A stretch of DNA of 64,000 nucleotides from Hufsiella arboris (GTDB lineage: Bacteria > Bacteroidota > Bacteroidia > Sphingobacteriales > Sphingobacteriaceae): assembly GCF_009834875.1 (NCBI RefSeq), contig NZ_WVHT01000002.1:620001-684000 (forward strand). Direction: 5' to 3'. A program made the position numbers and the translations under genes. Position 1 is the first letter of the stretch. The number at the start of each line of letters is the position of its first letter. Below, one piece after another: positions 44,803-54,859 of the stretch. The notes under the pieces were generated by a model. The model was given only the letters and a program-made list of their open reading frames with translations. It searched no databases and was not told the DNA's origin.

Positions 44803-47800
44803 TTACCACCCAGGAGCGAATGTAAGCCCGAATACAGGTCCGCTAACATCGGTACGCTGGAAAGGAATTGCCGCATAAGGTTCCAAAACAAAATAACCAA
44901 ACACGTTGACGCGTAGAGAAATTCCTGCACTCATTGCAGGAACTCGTTCCAGGACATCTTCATACTCGCCGGTTGCCGGATTTATAACTTGCTTAACAAC
45001 ATCTGGTTTGCCTTTAAAAGCAACCTTAGAATCCTTATTGAAGGCCAAACCCATATCAAAAAATGCATTTAAATCAGTAAACAAAAATTTCGATTCAATT
45101 GCAGCGAGTTTTTTCGGGCCGGTAAACGGCAAACGAATTTCAACATTGGCAACGGCTATTTTAGTTCCGATCAACTGGTTAATATTAAACCCGCTGCCGT
45201 TAACGGATTCCTGCAAATAACCGTTTTTGTAGAAAGAATTGTATTCGTATCCTCGTATCAGGTAAGGGTACCCGACGTAATTTGCATACAATTTATTTTG
45301 ATCAGGACCGGTACGAATATCTCCGTAAAGTCTTCCGGCGATCGTTATTGGTTTCAAACGAATATATCGGCGCAAGTCAACAATTGCTTCACCAAATTTG
45401 TAATCACCGTAATAATTTGAATAACCGATACGGTACCTGAATCCATTTAAAGGAGCAGTTACACCGAAGAACGAATTGTCGCCTACCAACGCCGTGTTAA
45501 TACCAAATACCTTAAAGTTCTGAAATCGAAGTCCGTATTGCTCATAGTAAGAATTCGCTTCGTCAAGAGACACTTTTTTCTTATCGGAACCGACATAATT
45601 ACCAAGATATGTTTGACCGCCGGAGTTTATTAACTCATAATAATCACTGTATCTGTCAATACGGTACGAGTAATTGGAAAACGATCCGCCCAATTCAAAC
45701 CTATGAATTCGTGAAAAGGGATAACTTCCAAAAACTGTCGCCTGATCCTGAAAAGTGCGTATCAGGTCGTAACTTGAACGGTAATAAGTGTTCCCGTCAA
45801 TTTCTTCTGCATCATCTGAAGGATAAGCTGCCTGGTAAGGGATGTGAGAAATTGATCCGCCCCAATTGATACGGCTTTGCTGATTAATGTAAGCCACCTG
45901 GCCACCAAAATCATATATCTCACCATTTATTGCGGCCGCAGCGTAAATCTGGTTTCGTCCTAGAATGTCACTAAAAATACCCTGAATGCCGCTGGCAAGT
46001 CCTGCGCCGTATTGTCCGACAGAGGCACCGAAACCATTACTTGAGATGTAATCGAGTTTGAAATGAGGCTTATAGGCAATCTGTTTTACTGAATCGCTCG
46101 TGATTTGCTCAAATCGCTCAAAATTATCCAAATTGGTATTTATGATATCTACACCAAACGATTTGATAGGTGGGAGCTTTGCAATCTCAAGATTAATAGC
46201 TGTTGGATCTACGCTGACCGGCTTAAAATCGGCCGCTTTCGCATTGTAAATCCTGTATTTCTGAGCTCGGTAATAAGAATAAATAATATCGTCGTTACGC
46301 GAAACACTCACGGCAGGAGAGAATTCGGTAATACCACTTATACCGGTGAAGTAATCGGTTAACTGCTCAACTTTTCCACTTGCCAGCTCGTAGCGGTAAA
46401 GATTCCGGAATCCGTCACGATTGGATAGAAAATAAAGCTGTTGATCGTTAGCGGAAAACGCAGGATTAAGGTTATTAGCACCATCGAAAACTTTGATATC
46501 TGTAATCTTTCTTGTGGCAAGATCCATCACAGCGAGGTTAAACGATATGTCCACGCCTTTATTGGTTTTGTCATATGTGGTTCTGTCTGAACTGAACGCT
46601 ATCTTTTTTCCATCGTTAGAAAATACGGGATGGTAATCAGAATAAACATCGTTTGTAAGCTGAGTAACCTGTTTCGTGTTCATATTGAACATAAATAAAT
46701 CACTCTGACCATTTTTTAAACCAGTGAACGCAATATCATTGCCATTGGGCGACCATGCCATATTTCCAAATTCGCCAACGTCTCCCATACTTTGAGTAAG
46801 AAGCGTTCGTCCGGAGCTGACATCGACAACGGACATTCGTATTCTGCCCGAACTGTAAATAGCAAAAGCAAACTTCTTCCCGTCTGGAGACCATGCGCCG
46901 GCCGATTCAATAAAGCTAATTTCGTCTATATGATTATCCCGTGCCTTGCTGGATATCTTTCGTATTATTCTCCCGGTTTGGGCGTCGGCCATGAATAAAT
47001 CAATGCTGAGAAGGTCCTTTTCAGATAAAAATGCGACATATCGACCGTCGGGTGACACGGCAGGAGCAAGGTTATAAGTATCACCGCCATTCTTCTCATC
47101 GATAATTCTTTTCCCGATTGGAACCTGCGCTGTATCCTTTAAATAAGGTTTGTAAGTATTCTCGATACTCGTTTTCCAAAGGTTTGACAATGTTCGATCA
47201 TCGTAACCGAATGTACGCCTCGTTGCCATTTCATAACCATATTTGGCTGTTGATTTGAAGAATGGAACGATAACAGTATCTCCGTATGTCGATCCAATGA
47301 ACGACCAAAACGCCTGCCCGTATCTGTATGGAAAATATTTATTGGACATTGTCAGGTCGCGCAGTGTCGGGATATCCTTATTTAAATAAGCATCGCGCAT
47401 CCACATAGCTGTATAAGCGTCCGTTTTTCCAATCGAAAGATATTCCGCCATACCCTCAACCATCCATAACGGCAGATTACCGATATTTTCCAGATTAGTA
47501 GAGTCTCCCTCAATCAAGGAATGATATTGAAACGCGTGAACTAATTCGTGACCTAAAACGTGTCGTGTTTGCTGATTGATTTGCTGAATCGGCATTACTA
47601 CCCGGTTTTTCATACCTTCGGTAACACCGCCTGTACCTACGCCTATTTCGCCATCGATCGCTGTTGTTTGCTGGAAATCCGGTGAATTAGCATACAGAAT
47701 AACGGGATTCTTTCGTTTAAAAGTGTCTCTAAACACTTGTTGATGAAGGTCATACCAAATTTCACTTTCTTTAGCAAAACGCTTTAATAAACTGTCGTTA

Positions 47801-47967
47801 TGTAAATAGTAGTAAATATTAAAATGCGGCGTTTCATAAACCTTAAATTTCAAATTTTTGTACCTCACTTTGTTTTGCCCGAAATATTGCGCGTTAACGG
47901 TGGTACTGCAAAGAAGAGCAATTAGGGATGCGACAAGTGAAAGAAGGAGGGTACGAGTTCTGGTCAT
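44803..47967 (-). CDS. Peptidase-MA-like / TolB propeller / outer-membrane barrel fusion
   Basis: 1054 residues with a signal peptide (about 1-26, VNAQ). Residues about 45-185 contain a zincin motif HELVH (140-144) followed by EGMAEYL with Glu171/Glu175, as in gluzincins of the peptidase-MA type. Residues about 290-600 are PD40/TolB-like propeller repeats (e.g. SPDGRYVAFLS, SPDGKKFAFA). Residues about 640-1054 are barrel-like with alternating aromatics and a conserved YLIRGYEY segment resembling Omp85 barrels. Bacteroidota carry this fusion widely. A surface protease anchored in the outer membrane is plausible; activity unproven. Confidence 0.8.
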   Translation of the reverse strand: MTRTRTLLLSLVASLIALLCSTTVNAQYFGQNKVRYKNLKFKVYETPHFNIYYYLHNDSLLKRFAKESEIWYDLHQQVFRDTFKRKNPVILYANSPDFQQTTAIDGEIGVGTGGVTEGMKNRVVMPIQQINQQTRHVLGHELVHAFQYHSLIEGDSTNLENIGNLPLWMVEGMAEYLSIGKTDAYTAMWMRDAYLNKDIPTLRDLTMSNKYFPYRYGQAFWSFIGSTYGDTVIVPFFKSTAKYGYEMATRRTFGYDDRTLSNLWKTSIENTYKPYLKDTAQVPIGKRIIDEKNGGDTYNLAPAVSPDGRYVAFLSEKDLLSIDLFMADAQTGRIIRKISSKARDNHIDEISFIESAGAWSPDGKKFAFAIYSSGRIRMSVVDVSSGRTLLTQSMGDVGEFGNMAWSPNGNDIAFTGLKNGQSDLFMFNMNTKQVTQLTNDVYSDYHPVFSNDGKKIAFSSDRTTYDKTNKGVDISFNLAVMDLATRKITDIKVFDGANNLNPAFSANDQQLYFLSNRDGFRNLYRYELASGKVEQLTDYFTGISGITEFSPAVSVSRNDDIIYSYYRAQKYRIYNAKAADFKPVSVDPTAINLEIAKLPPIKSFGVDIINTNLDNFERFEQITSDSVKQIAYKPHFKLDYISSNGFGASVGQYGAGLASGIQGIFSDILGRNQIYAAAAINGEIYDFGGQVAYINQQSRINWGGSISHIPYQAAYPSDDAEEIDGNTYYRSSYDLIRTFQDQATVFGSYPFSRIHRFELGGSFSNYSYRIDRYSDYYELINSGGQTYLGNYVGSDKKKVSLDEANSYYEQYGLRFQNFKVFGINTALVGDNSFFGVTAPLNGFRYRIGYSNYYGDYKFGEAIVDLRRYIRLKPITIAGRLYGDIRTGPDQNKLYANYVGYPYLIRGYEYNSFYKNGYLQESVNGSGFNINQLIGTKIAVANVEIRLPFTGPKKLAAIESKFLFTDLNAFFDMGLAFNKDSKVAFKGKPDVVKQVINPATGEYEDVLERVPAMSAGISLRVNVFGYFVLEPYAAIPFQRTDVSGPVFGLTFAPGW

Positions 47968-48057
47968 ATAACGGCGTTTAAGTTTATAAGGACGGAAATC
48001 AATACTAATTTACAATAAAAACCTCATCTAATATAGATGGTTTCAAAATCAAAAAGT

Positions 48058-50514
48058 TTAATCCTTTTTATTCTCTTTACGTAACCTTCGGGCTTCCTGT
48101 CTTTTTTCTTTTGGAGTTTTTTCCTCTTCAGAACTGGTTACTGCCTGATCGTTCTTTTCCGCAGGTTTTGGAACATCTTTTTGTGGTGCCGGAGCCTGTT
48201 CTTTCGGCTGGGTTTCTGGTGCAGGTTCTTGCTGTGGTTCAATTATTTCAGGTATATTCAGCGAATCCACCGCAGTACTGTCGACAGTAGTTGTATCGGT
48301 ACGATAGACAGGTGTCGGGCAACTGTATTCCCGTTCGATTTTCACGCCGGGCTTCGGAAACGGGCCGTATGTAATTCCCGTTGAGGGATCAGCGTAAACC
48401 TTCTCCATGAACCGTCCAAAAATAGGAAGTGCGGTATGTGCTCCTTCGCCATTTTCTGAGCTCCGAAAGTGGACACTCCGATCATCGCATCCAACCCAGA
48501 TTCCAGTAACGAGATCTTTTGTAATACCCATATACCAACCATCTACGTAATCGGATGAGGTTCCGGTTTTTCCGCCAATTTGATTGTTTTTCTTCCACAA
48601 ATCATTGAAGCTCCATAAGTTTTGCGAGGTTCCTCCAGGTTCTTCCATACCGCCGCGGAACATATAAAGCATAAGCCATGCTATCTCTTCAGAAATCGCC
48701 CGTTCGATTTTTGGTTTAAAATCTGCGATAATGTTTCCATCCTGATCTGTTATTTTTTCAACCAGTATCGGATCGGTTTTCACGCCTTTATTAAGAAAAG
48801 TGCCATAGGCTTTAACCATTTCATAAACAGATACATCATTGGATCCTAAACTGACCGATGGAACTGATGCAAGCGGACTTTCGATACCGCATTGATGAGC
48901 ATATTTGACAACATTGTCCCATCCAACTTTTTCGGTTACCTGCGCAGTGATAGAATTTACCGATTTCGCCATTGCCCAACGCAATGACATTTCACGGCCG
49001 GAAAAGCTGTAGTCAGCATTTTTGGGTTCCCAGTATTCGGTTTTTCCGTTTTCCTGGTATTCGATTTTCACCGGCTTGTCAGTAAACTTATCGCATGGGC
49101 TCATGCCTTCTTCCAGCGCGGTTAAATAAGCAAATGGTTTAAATGTAGATCCCGCCTGGCGTTTCGCCTGGTTGACGTGGTCGTAATTAAAATGTTTAAA
49201 ATCGATCCCGCCAACCCACACTTTGATCTTTCCGGTAAACGGATCGAGTGTCATCATCCCGGTATTCAGAATTTTAGCGTAGTATTTAATAGAATCAGTG
49301 GTTGAGAAATTCACTTCTTTGTCGCCGTCCCAGCTGAAAACCTTCATCTTTTTCTTCCGGTTCAAAAACTGATCTATCGAATCCTGATTCCCGCTATATT
49401 TCTTCTTCAGTTCGTCATACCACGATAGACGCTGGCAGGCTTTTTCAACAAAATCAGGTATTACTTTTCCTTCCGAATCGCGCCATGGAATTTCATTTCC
49501 CCATACATTTTCAAAGCGACGCTGCAGCATTTTCATTTGCTCCGATACTGCCTGTTCAGCATATTTCTGCATTCGCGAATCAATCGTCGTGTATATTTTC
49601 AATCCGCTTTCATAAAGGTCGTAACCATTTTCGTCACACCATTTATCGAGATATCTTGCTACGGCAGAACGAAGATATGAGTCGCCTTCCGAATCGTCAG
49701 CAAGTTCGCCAATGGTAATTTTTATAGGCCTTGCGCTGTAAATTTTATATTCTCCGGGTTTTAAATAACCGTATTTCTCCATTTGAGATAGGACGACATT
49801 GCGTCGTTCCAAAGCTTTCTCCGGATATTTTACCGGGTTATAGGAGGATGTTGCCTTCAGCATGCCGATCAATAAAGCCGACTCTTCCGGCTGAAGCATG
49901 CCAGGTTCTTTATTGAAGTATTTTTTTGCCGATGTTTTTATTCCAAACGTATTATTTCCGAAAGAAACCGTATTAAGATACATCGTCAGAATCTGGTCTT
50001 TGGAATAAACTCTTTCAAGTTTAAAGGCAGTTAGCCACTCTTTAAATTTATAAACGATGGTTCGTACAAACGGAATATGCTTGATAAAGCCCTGTGATTT
50101 ATTATAGCGGGTGCGATAAAGATTTTTTGCAAGCTGCTGGGTAATAGTGCTGGCTCCGCGACGATCACCGGACGCTGTAGAGATCAAGCCTGAAATCAAT
50201 GAGCGAAAATCAACGCCGTTGTGGCTATAAAATCGAACATCCTCTGTGGCAACCAAAGCGTTAACAACACTTGGTGATATTTTATTGAGTTCAACCGGAG
50301 ATCTGTTTTCCTTATAATAACGTCCGATCAATTTGCCGTCGGCGGTATAAAGTTCCGATGCAACGCGCATATTCGGCATCTTAATGTCCTTAACACTAGG
50401 CGAATAACCAAATAATCCCAAAAAGTTCAGCTCGATAGCACAGAAGAAAATAATTATAAAATACAGAGCGATCACCGCAATGCGAAGCGGCTTATTTTTA
50501 ATCTCTTTAAACAT
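48058..50514 (-). CDS. Penicillin-binding protein 1A (transglycosylase-transpeptidase)
   Basis: 818 residues. A membrane anchor (about 8-28), GT51 transglycosylase domain with the catalytic ATEDVRFYSHNGVDF and RRGASTITQQLAKN motifs, then the transpeptidase with GSTFKPF (Ser/Lys), KSVNS and GGKTGTS boxes. The last ~80 residues form a Pro/Glu/Lys-rich tail. It builds and cross-links peptidoglycan at the inner membrane. Single-gene unit. Confidence 0.95.
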   Translation of the reverse strand: MFKEIKNKPLRIAVIALYFIIIFFCAIELNFLGLFGYSPSVKDIKMPNMRVASELYTADGKLIGRYYKENRSPVELNKISPSVVNALVATEDVRFYSHNGVDFRSLISGLISTASGDRRGASTITQQLAKNLYRTRYNKSQGFIKHIPFVRTIVYKFKEWLTAFKLERVYSKDQILTMYLNTVSFGNNTFGIKTSAKKYFNKEPGMLQPEESALLIGMLKATSSYNPVKYPEKALERRNVVLSQMEKYGYLKPGEYKIYSARPIKITIGELADDSEGDSYLRSAVARYLDKWCDENGYDLYESGLKIYTTIDSRMQKYAEQAVSEQMKMLQRRFENVWGNEIPWRDSEGKVIPDFVEKACQRLSWYDELKKKYSGNQDSIDQFLNRKKKMKVFSWDGDKEVNFSTTDSIKYYAKILNTGMMTLDPFTGKIKVWVGGIDFKHFNYDHVNQAKRQAGSTFKPFAYLTALEEGMSPCDKFTDKPVKIEYQENGKTEYWEPKNADYSFSGREMSLRWAMAKSVNSITAQVTEKVGWDNVVKYAHQCGIESPLASVPSVSLGSNDVSVYEMVKAYGTFLNKGVKTDPILVEKITDQDGNIIADFKPKIERAISEEIAWLMLYMFRGGMEEPGGTSQNLWSFNDLWKKNNQIGGKTGTSSDYVDGWYMGITKDLVTGIWVGCDDRSVHFRSSENGEGAHTALPIFGRFMEKVYADPSTGITYGPFPKPGVKIEREYSCPTPVYRTDTTTVDSTAVDSLNIPEIIEPQQEPAPETQPKEQAPAPQKDVPKPAEKNDQAVTSSEEEKTPKEKRQEARRLRKENKKD

Positions 50515-50603
50515 ACTTAGGGGAAACCTTCTTATATTAAATCAGGATACGCTATAAACGGCAAATCCTCGAAAAAATTTCAGCAATAAAGATAAACGTA
50601 GAA

Positions 50604-51473
50604 ATGAATTCCATAGCCAAAAAATTTCAAATTGAGCGAGACAGCAAACTTTCTTTAAAAAAATCAGATACCTCCGAAACTGGCGGCTTTGAAAAAGAAG
50701 CAGCAGAACAAGAGATGGAAAAAATCAAATCAGAGATGGCGCAGTTACAAGATCGTTTGTACGCTACAGACCGGTATTCGCTGCTGATTATATTTCAGGC
50801 GATGGATGCAGCCGGTAAAGACAGCGCCATTAAACATGTGATGAGCGGCTTAAATCCACAGGGTTGCCAGGTTTTCAGTTTTAAACAACCGTCTTCTGAA
50901 GATTATGACCATGATTTTTTATGGAGACACTATAAGGCTTTGCCGGAAAAAGGGCGCATCGGCATACATAACCGCTCACATTATGAAAACGTGCTGGTAG
51001 CTAAGGTTCATCCCGATTTGCTTTTAAAGGAACGCCAGGTTGATTCGCCAAACGTTAACAAAGATTTTTGGCAGGATCGGTATCAGAGCATCCGGGATTT
51101 CGAAAAACATCTGACCCGAAACGGAACCAAAATCATCAAGTTCTTTTTAAACATCTCAAAAGACGAACAGAAAAAACGCTTTCTCGAACGTATTGATACT
51201 GCCGAAAAGAACTGGAAATTTTCCTCATTCGATTTGCAGGAACGAGAACGCTGGGACGATTATATGAAGGCTTATGAAGAAGCTATAACCAGTACTTCGA
51301 CAGATTATGCGCCGTGGTACGTCATTCCGGCGAATAAAAAATGGTTTGCCCGGCTGGCAATAAGCGGAATTATTAAAGAAACGCTTGAATCGATGAGCCT
51401 AAAAACTCCGCAATTATCACAAGAAGATGCGGATAATCTGCAAAAAAGTAAAGAACAATTACTAGGTGAATAA
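50604..51473 (+). CDS. ppk2: Polyphosphate kinase 2 family protein
   Basis: 289 residues. The P-loop is QAMDAAGKDSAI (residues 65-76), with the lid/basic segment SSFDLQERERWDDY and the WRHYKALPEKG motif. PPK2 enzymes use polyphosphate to phosphorylate nucleotides (GDP, ADP or AMP). Sequence resembles class III (AMP-active) as far as visible; class is uncertain. With ppk1 at 19342 the window holds both polyphosphate kinase types. Confidence 0.9.
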   Translation: MNSIAKKFQIERDSKLSLKKSDTSETGGFEKEAAEQEMEKIKSEMAQLQDRLYATDRYSLLIIFQAMDAAGKDSAIKHVMSGLNPQGCQVFSFKQPSSEDYDHDFLWRHYKALPEKGRIGIHNRSHYENVLVAKVHPDLLLKERQVDSPNVNKDFWQDRYQSIRDFEKHLTRNGTKIIKFFLNISKDEQKKRFLERIDTAEKNWKFSSFDLQERERWDDYMKAYEEAITSTSTDYAPWYVIPANKKWFARLAISGIIKETLESMSLKTPQLSQEDADNLQKSKEQLLGE

Positions 51474-51476
51474 TCC

Positions 51477-51992
51477 TTAGCTAAGAGGTCTTACTGTAAC
51501 TTTTGGTTTCTCATCCTTAGGCACAATGAAAATTGTATCATTTTCAACTGTCTGCCCGGGATCGAGGTAATAACCTGCGATTATAACCATTAACGAGTTG
51601 ATGATTTTGTCATTTTTATCTTTCGTAGGATAAGTCACACTGACCTGCTGGGTATTCATTTTTACTTCGATTTTTTTGGAAGTAAGTTTAGCTCCGGTAG
51701 CATTAACGCAATTTAATTCGACTAGTTTCCCTGCAGTAAAAGATGAAGGGTCAGGATAATTTTTAAGACGAACGTTATAAGACTTCTGTGTATTGTTCTT
51801 AACAGAGGCCACAACTTTATAGCGATCAAATTTTGCGCCCTTGATTTCAACGCTTTCTTGATTGACAACACGGAAAGTGACTTCTAACCCATCCAGATTA
51901 ATGGTTTGTCCGTCTGTAATATCCTGGGCATGTAAAGTTAAACCAGACGCTAGAAATAACAGCAGCAGTACGGTTTTAGCGATTTTTTTCAT
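51477..51992 (-). CDS. Exported protein of unknown function behind a start-codon hairpin
   Basis: 171 residues; a signal peptide (ends near LHAQD) followed by a beta-rich part (about 25-170) with no recognised domain. It is the last gene of a minus-strand pair below folD (87 bp). Its ATG abuts a perfect 12-bp hairpin, which may control translation. Confidence 0.7.
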   Translation of the reverse strand: MKKIAKTVLLLLFLASGLTLHAQDITDGQTINLDGLEVTFRVVNQESVEIKGAKFDRYKVVASVKNNTQKSYNVRLKNYPDPSSFTAGKLVELNCVNATGAKLTSKKIEVKMNTQQVSVTYPTKDKNDKIINSLMVIIAGYYLDPGQTVENDTIFIVPKDEKPKVTVRPLS

Positions 51993-52021
51993 ATTGTAGA
52001 GTTGTTTTGAACTCTACAATA
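51992..52021 (-). promoter_or_regulatory. 12-bp hairpin ending at the start codon of the 51477-51992 gene
   Basis: On the minus strand TATTGTAGAGTT (52021-52010) and AACTCTACAATA (52003-51992) form a perfect 12-bp stem with a CAAAAC loop; the last A is the first base of the ATG. It could hide the initiation region, or act as a protein-binding site. No U-tract follows on the minus strand, so a terminator is unlikely. Confidence 0.6.
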
Positions 52022-52079
52022 CGTTTTTTACCGGTACAGGAAAATATTCAGACTCAACCTGCTGTGAGATCGAAATAAA

Positions 52080-52961
52080 CTATTTGTAGATTTCTTTTTT
52101 CGCTGAGGCAAGCGTGTTTTTCAACAAACCGATTATCGTCATTAATCCAACACCACCCGGAACAGGAGTTATCCAGGAAGCCTTTGGAGCCACATTCTCG
52201 AAGTCCACATCGCCATAAAGCTTATAGCCTGATTTTGTAATTTGAGATTTCTCACGGTTAATACCGACATCAATAATTACAGCACTATCTTTAACCATTT
52301 CAGACGTAATAAAATTCTTTTTTCCGATAGCGGCCACGATAATATCGGCGCTTTGAACAATCTCGGTAAGATTTTTAGTCCTGCTATGCGTTAGGGTCAC
52401 CGTGCAGTTACCGGGATAATCGTTACGGGCAAGTAATATACTCATCGGGCTTCCTACAATGTTACTGCGGCCTACAATCACGCAATGCTTTCCCGCGGTT
52501 TCAATTTTATATTCTTCCAGCATCATTAATATGCCGTAAGGAGTTGCCGGTATAAAACAGGGAAGGTTTCTCATCATCCGGCCAAGGTTTACCGGGTGAA
52601 AGCCGTCTACATCTTTTTTATAGTCGATAGTTTCTGTAACCTTTTCAGGATCAATATTTTTAGGTAACGGCAACTGAACAATTAGTCCATCTACTTCAGA
52701 GTCATTATTAATTTCTTTAATGCGATCTAATAACTCATTTTCAGTTACCGACTCGTCATAACGAATAAGTGTCGACTTAAAGCCAACCTTTTCGCAGTTA
52801 CGCATTTTACTCGCCACGTAAGTTTCGCTTCCACCATCGTTACCAACTAAAATTGCCGCCAGATGTGGTTTTCTGCCAATTGTTGCCAGAACGCCTGCAG
52901 CTTCAGCTGTAATTTCTTCTTTAAGTTTTTCAGATACGAACTTTCCGTCGAGTAATTGCAT
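52080..52961 (-). CDS. folD: Methylenetetrahydrofolate dehydrogenase/cyclohydrolase
   Basis: 293 residues. The signatures [12 protein letters not shown] and [10 protein letters not shown], with the catalytic lysine in the YVASKMRN segment, identify FolD, which interconverts methylene-, methenyl- and formyl-tetrahydrofolate. Normal length. Downstream of lepA by 70 bp; short duplicated bases (GATATGAGA) lie in that gap. Confidence 0.96.
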   Translation of the reverse strand: MQLLDGKFVSEKLKEEITAEAAGVLATIGRKPHLAAILVGNDGGSETYVASKMRNCEKVGFKSTLIRYDESVTENELLDRIKEINNDSEVDGLIVQLPLPKNIDPEKVTETIDYKKDVDGFHPVNLGRMMRNLPCFIPATPYGILMMLEEYKIETAGKHCVIVGRSNIVGSPMSILLARNDYPGNCTVTLTHSRTKNLTEIVQSADIIVAAIGKKNFITSEMVKDSAVIIDVGINREKSQITKSGYKLYGDVDFENVAPKASWITPVPGGVGLMTIIGLLKNTLASAKKEIYK

Positions 52962-53031
52962 GTGTTTAGATATGAGAATTGAGATATCAGATATGAGACA
53001 TACATCGGTTCAATCTCATATCCGCCATCTA

Positions 53032-54819
53032 TTAATCCAATTTTAAAACCGCCATAAATGCTGATTGAGGAATTTCCACGTTTCCTACCTGGCGCATACG
53101 TTTTTTACCTTTTTTCTGCTTCTCTAATAATTTTCGTTTACGGGAGATATCACCGCCATAACATTTAGCAGTAACGTCTTTACGTAAAGCGCGCACCGAC
53201 TCACGGGCTATGATTTTTGCACCGATTGACGCCTGTATTACAATTTCAAACTGTTGGCGCGGTAAAAGCTCTTTTAGTTTTTCACAGATCTTTTTGCCGA
53301 AATCATATGAGTTACTTCTGTGTATTAACGAAGACAAAGCATCTACCGGCTCGCTGTTAAGGCGAATATCCAATCGAACCAGGTCTGATTGCCTGTAACC
53401 TATCTGGTGATAGTCGAACGAGGCATATCCTTTCGAAATGGTTTTCAGGCGATCGTAAAAATCAAATACGATTTCACCCATAGGCATTTCAAAAACCAGT
53501 TCAACACGGTCGGAAGTAAGATATGACTGATTGATTATAATTCCGCGTTTTTGAATACAAAGCGACATTACCGGACCTACAAATTCAGATTTAGTAATGA
53601 TGTTTGCCTTGATATATGGCTCTTCTACGTATTCAAGTTTACTCGGATCGGGAAGGTCGGAGGGATTGTTAACAGCAATTTCTTCACCTTTAGTTGTATA
53701 GGCGATGTAGGAAACGTTCGGAACGGTTGTAATAACCGTCATGTCAAATTCGCGTTCAAGGCGCTCCTGGATGATCTCCATGTGAAGCATTCCCAGGAAT
53801 CCGCAACGGAATCCAAAACCGAGAGCAGCCGAAGATTCCGGTTCAAAAACTATTGACGCATCATTAAGCTGCAGTTTATGCATGCTTTCGCGAAGCTCTT
53901 CATAGTCTTCCGTATCTACCGGATAGATACCGGCGAATACCATCGGCTTTACTTCTTCAAAACCCTGGATCGCATCCTTTGAAGGATTTTCTATGGTGGT
54001 GATGGTATCTCCAACCTTTACTTCCCGGGCCTCCTTAATACCTGAGATGATGTAGCCAACATCGCCTGTTTTTATAACATCCTTCGGAACCTGGTTTAGC
54101 TTAAGCGTACCAACTTCGTCGGCAATATATTCTTTACCAGTTGCAATAAACTTAACTTTATCGTTCTTGCGAATCTGACCGTTGACAACCTTAAAATAGG
54201 CGATAATCCCACGAAAAGAATTGAAAACGGAATCGAAAATCAATGCCTGAAGCTCGCCATCCGGATTGCCTACCGGTGCAGGCACACGTTCAACGATTGC
54301 GCGTAAAATTTCATGAACGCCCATTCCTGTTTTACCAGAAGCTGCCAGAATTTCTTCGCGCTTACAACCAATAAGGTCAACAATCTGGTCTTTCACTTCT
54401 TCCGGCATAGCCCCGGGAAGATCCATTTTATTTAAAACCGGGATGATTTCCAGGTCATGCTCTAAAGCGAGATAGAGGTTGGAAATGGTTTGCGCCTGTA
54501 TTCCCTGGGAAGCATCAACAATAAGTAAAGCCCCTTCGCAAGCAGCGATTGAACGGGAAACCTCGTATGAAAAGTCGACGTGTCCGGGGGTGTCAATCAG
54601 GTTCAGGACGTAATCCTGGCCATCCAGTTTGTAATTCATCTGGATAGCATGACTTTTAATGGTTATCCCACGTTCACGCTCCAGGTCCATATCATCAAGC
54701 AATTGGGCTTGCGCCTCGCGTTGAGTGATTGTGTTGGTATATTCAAGCAATCGATCGGCTAATGTACTTTTACCATGATCGATGTGCGCTATAATGCAAA
54801 AATTCCGTATATGCTTCAT
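53032..54819 (-). CDS. lepA: Elongation factor 4 (LepA)
   Basis: 595 residues. GTPase motifs [28 protein letters not shown] and NKMDLP, and the C-terminal [14 protein letters not shown]-type region give LepA. It promotes ribosome back-translocation or biogenesis. A perfect -7 box (54828-54835, minus strand) lies 8 bp upstream of the ATG. Confidence 0.97.
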   Translation of the reverse strand: MKHIRNFCIIAHIDHGKSTLADRLLEYTNTITQREAQAQLLDDMDLERERGITIKSHAIQMNYKLDGQDYVLNLIDTPGHVDFSYEVSRSIAACEGALLIVDASQGIQAQTISNLYLALEHDLEIIPVLNKMDLPGAMPEEVKDQIVDLIGCKREEILAASGKTGMGVHEILRAIVERVPAPVGNPDGELQALIFDSVFNSFRGIIAYFKVVNGQIRKNDKVKFIATGKEYIADEVGTLKLNQVPKDVIKTGDVGYIISGIKEAREVKVGDTITTIENPSKDAIQGFEEVKPMVFAGIYPVDTEDYEELRESMHKLQLNDASIVFEPESSAALGFGFRCGFLGMLHMEIIQERLEREFDMTVITTVPNVSYIAYTTKGEEIAVNNPSDLPDPSKLEYVEEPYIKANIITKSEFVGPVMSLCIQKRGIIINQSYLTSDRVELVFEMPMGEIVFDFYDRLKTISKGYASFDYHQIGYRQSDLVRLDIRLNSEPVDALSSLIHRSNSYDFGKKICEKLKELLPRQQFEIVIQASIGAKIIARESVRALRKDVTAKCYGGDISRKRKLLEKQKKGKKRMRQVGNVEIPQSAFMAVLKLD

Positions 54820-54827
54820 CCGAACCG

Positions 54828-54835
54828 CAAAGATA
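54828..54835 (-). promoter_or_regulatory. Bacteroidota -7 box of lepA
   Basis: Minus-strand TATCTTTG, exact TAnnTTTG match, nine bases before the lepA ATG. Transcription would start within a few bases of the start codon. A weak TTTC lies near the -33 position. Confidence 0.5.
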
Positions 54836-54859
54836 AATTTTTGAAAGTAATTTTAAGCC

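Noticed and set aside
52962-53031. Two copies of a 9-10 base motif (GATATGAGA) between folD and lepA
   Set aside because: Low complexity, imperfect and short; not supported as a repeat element.
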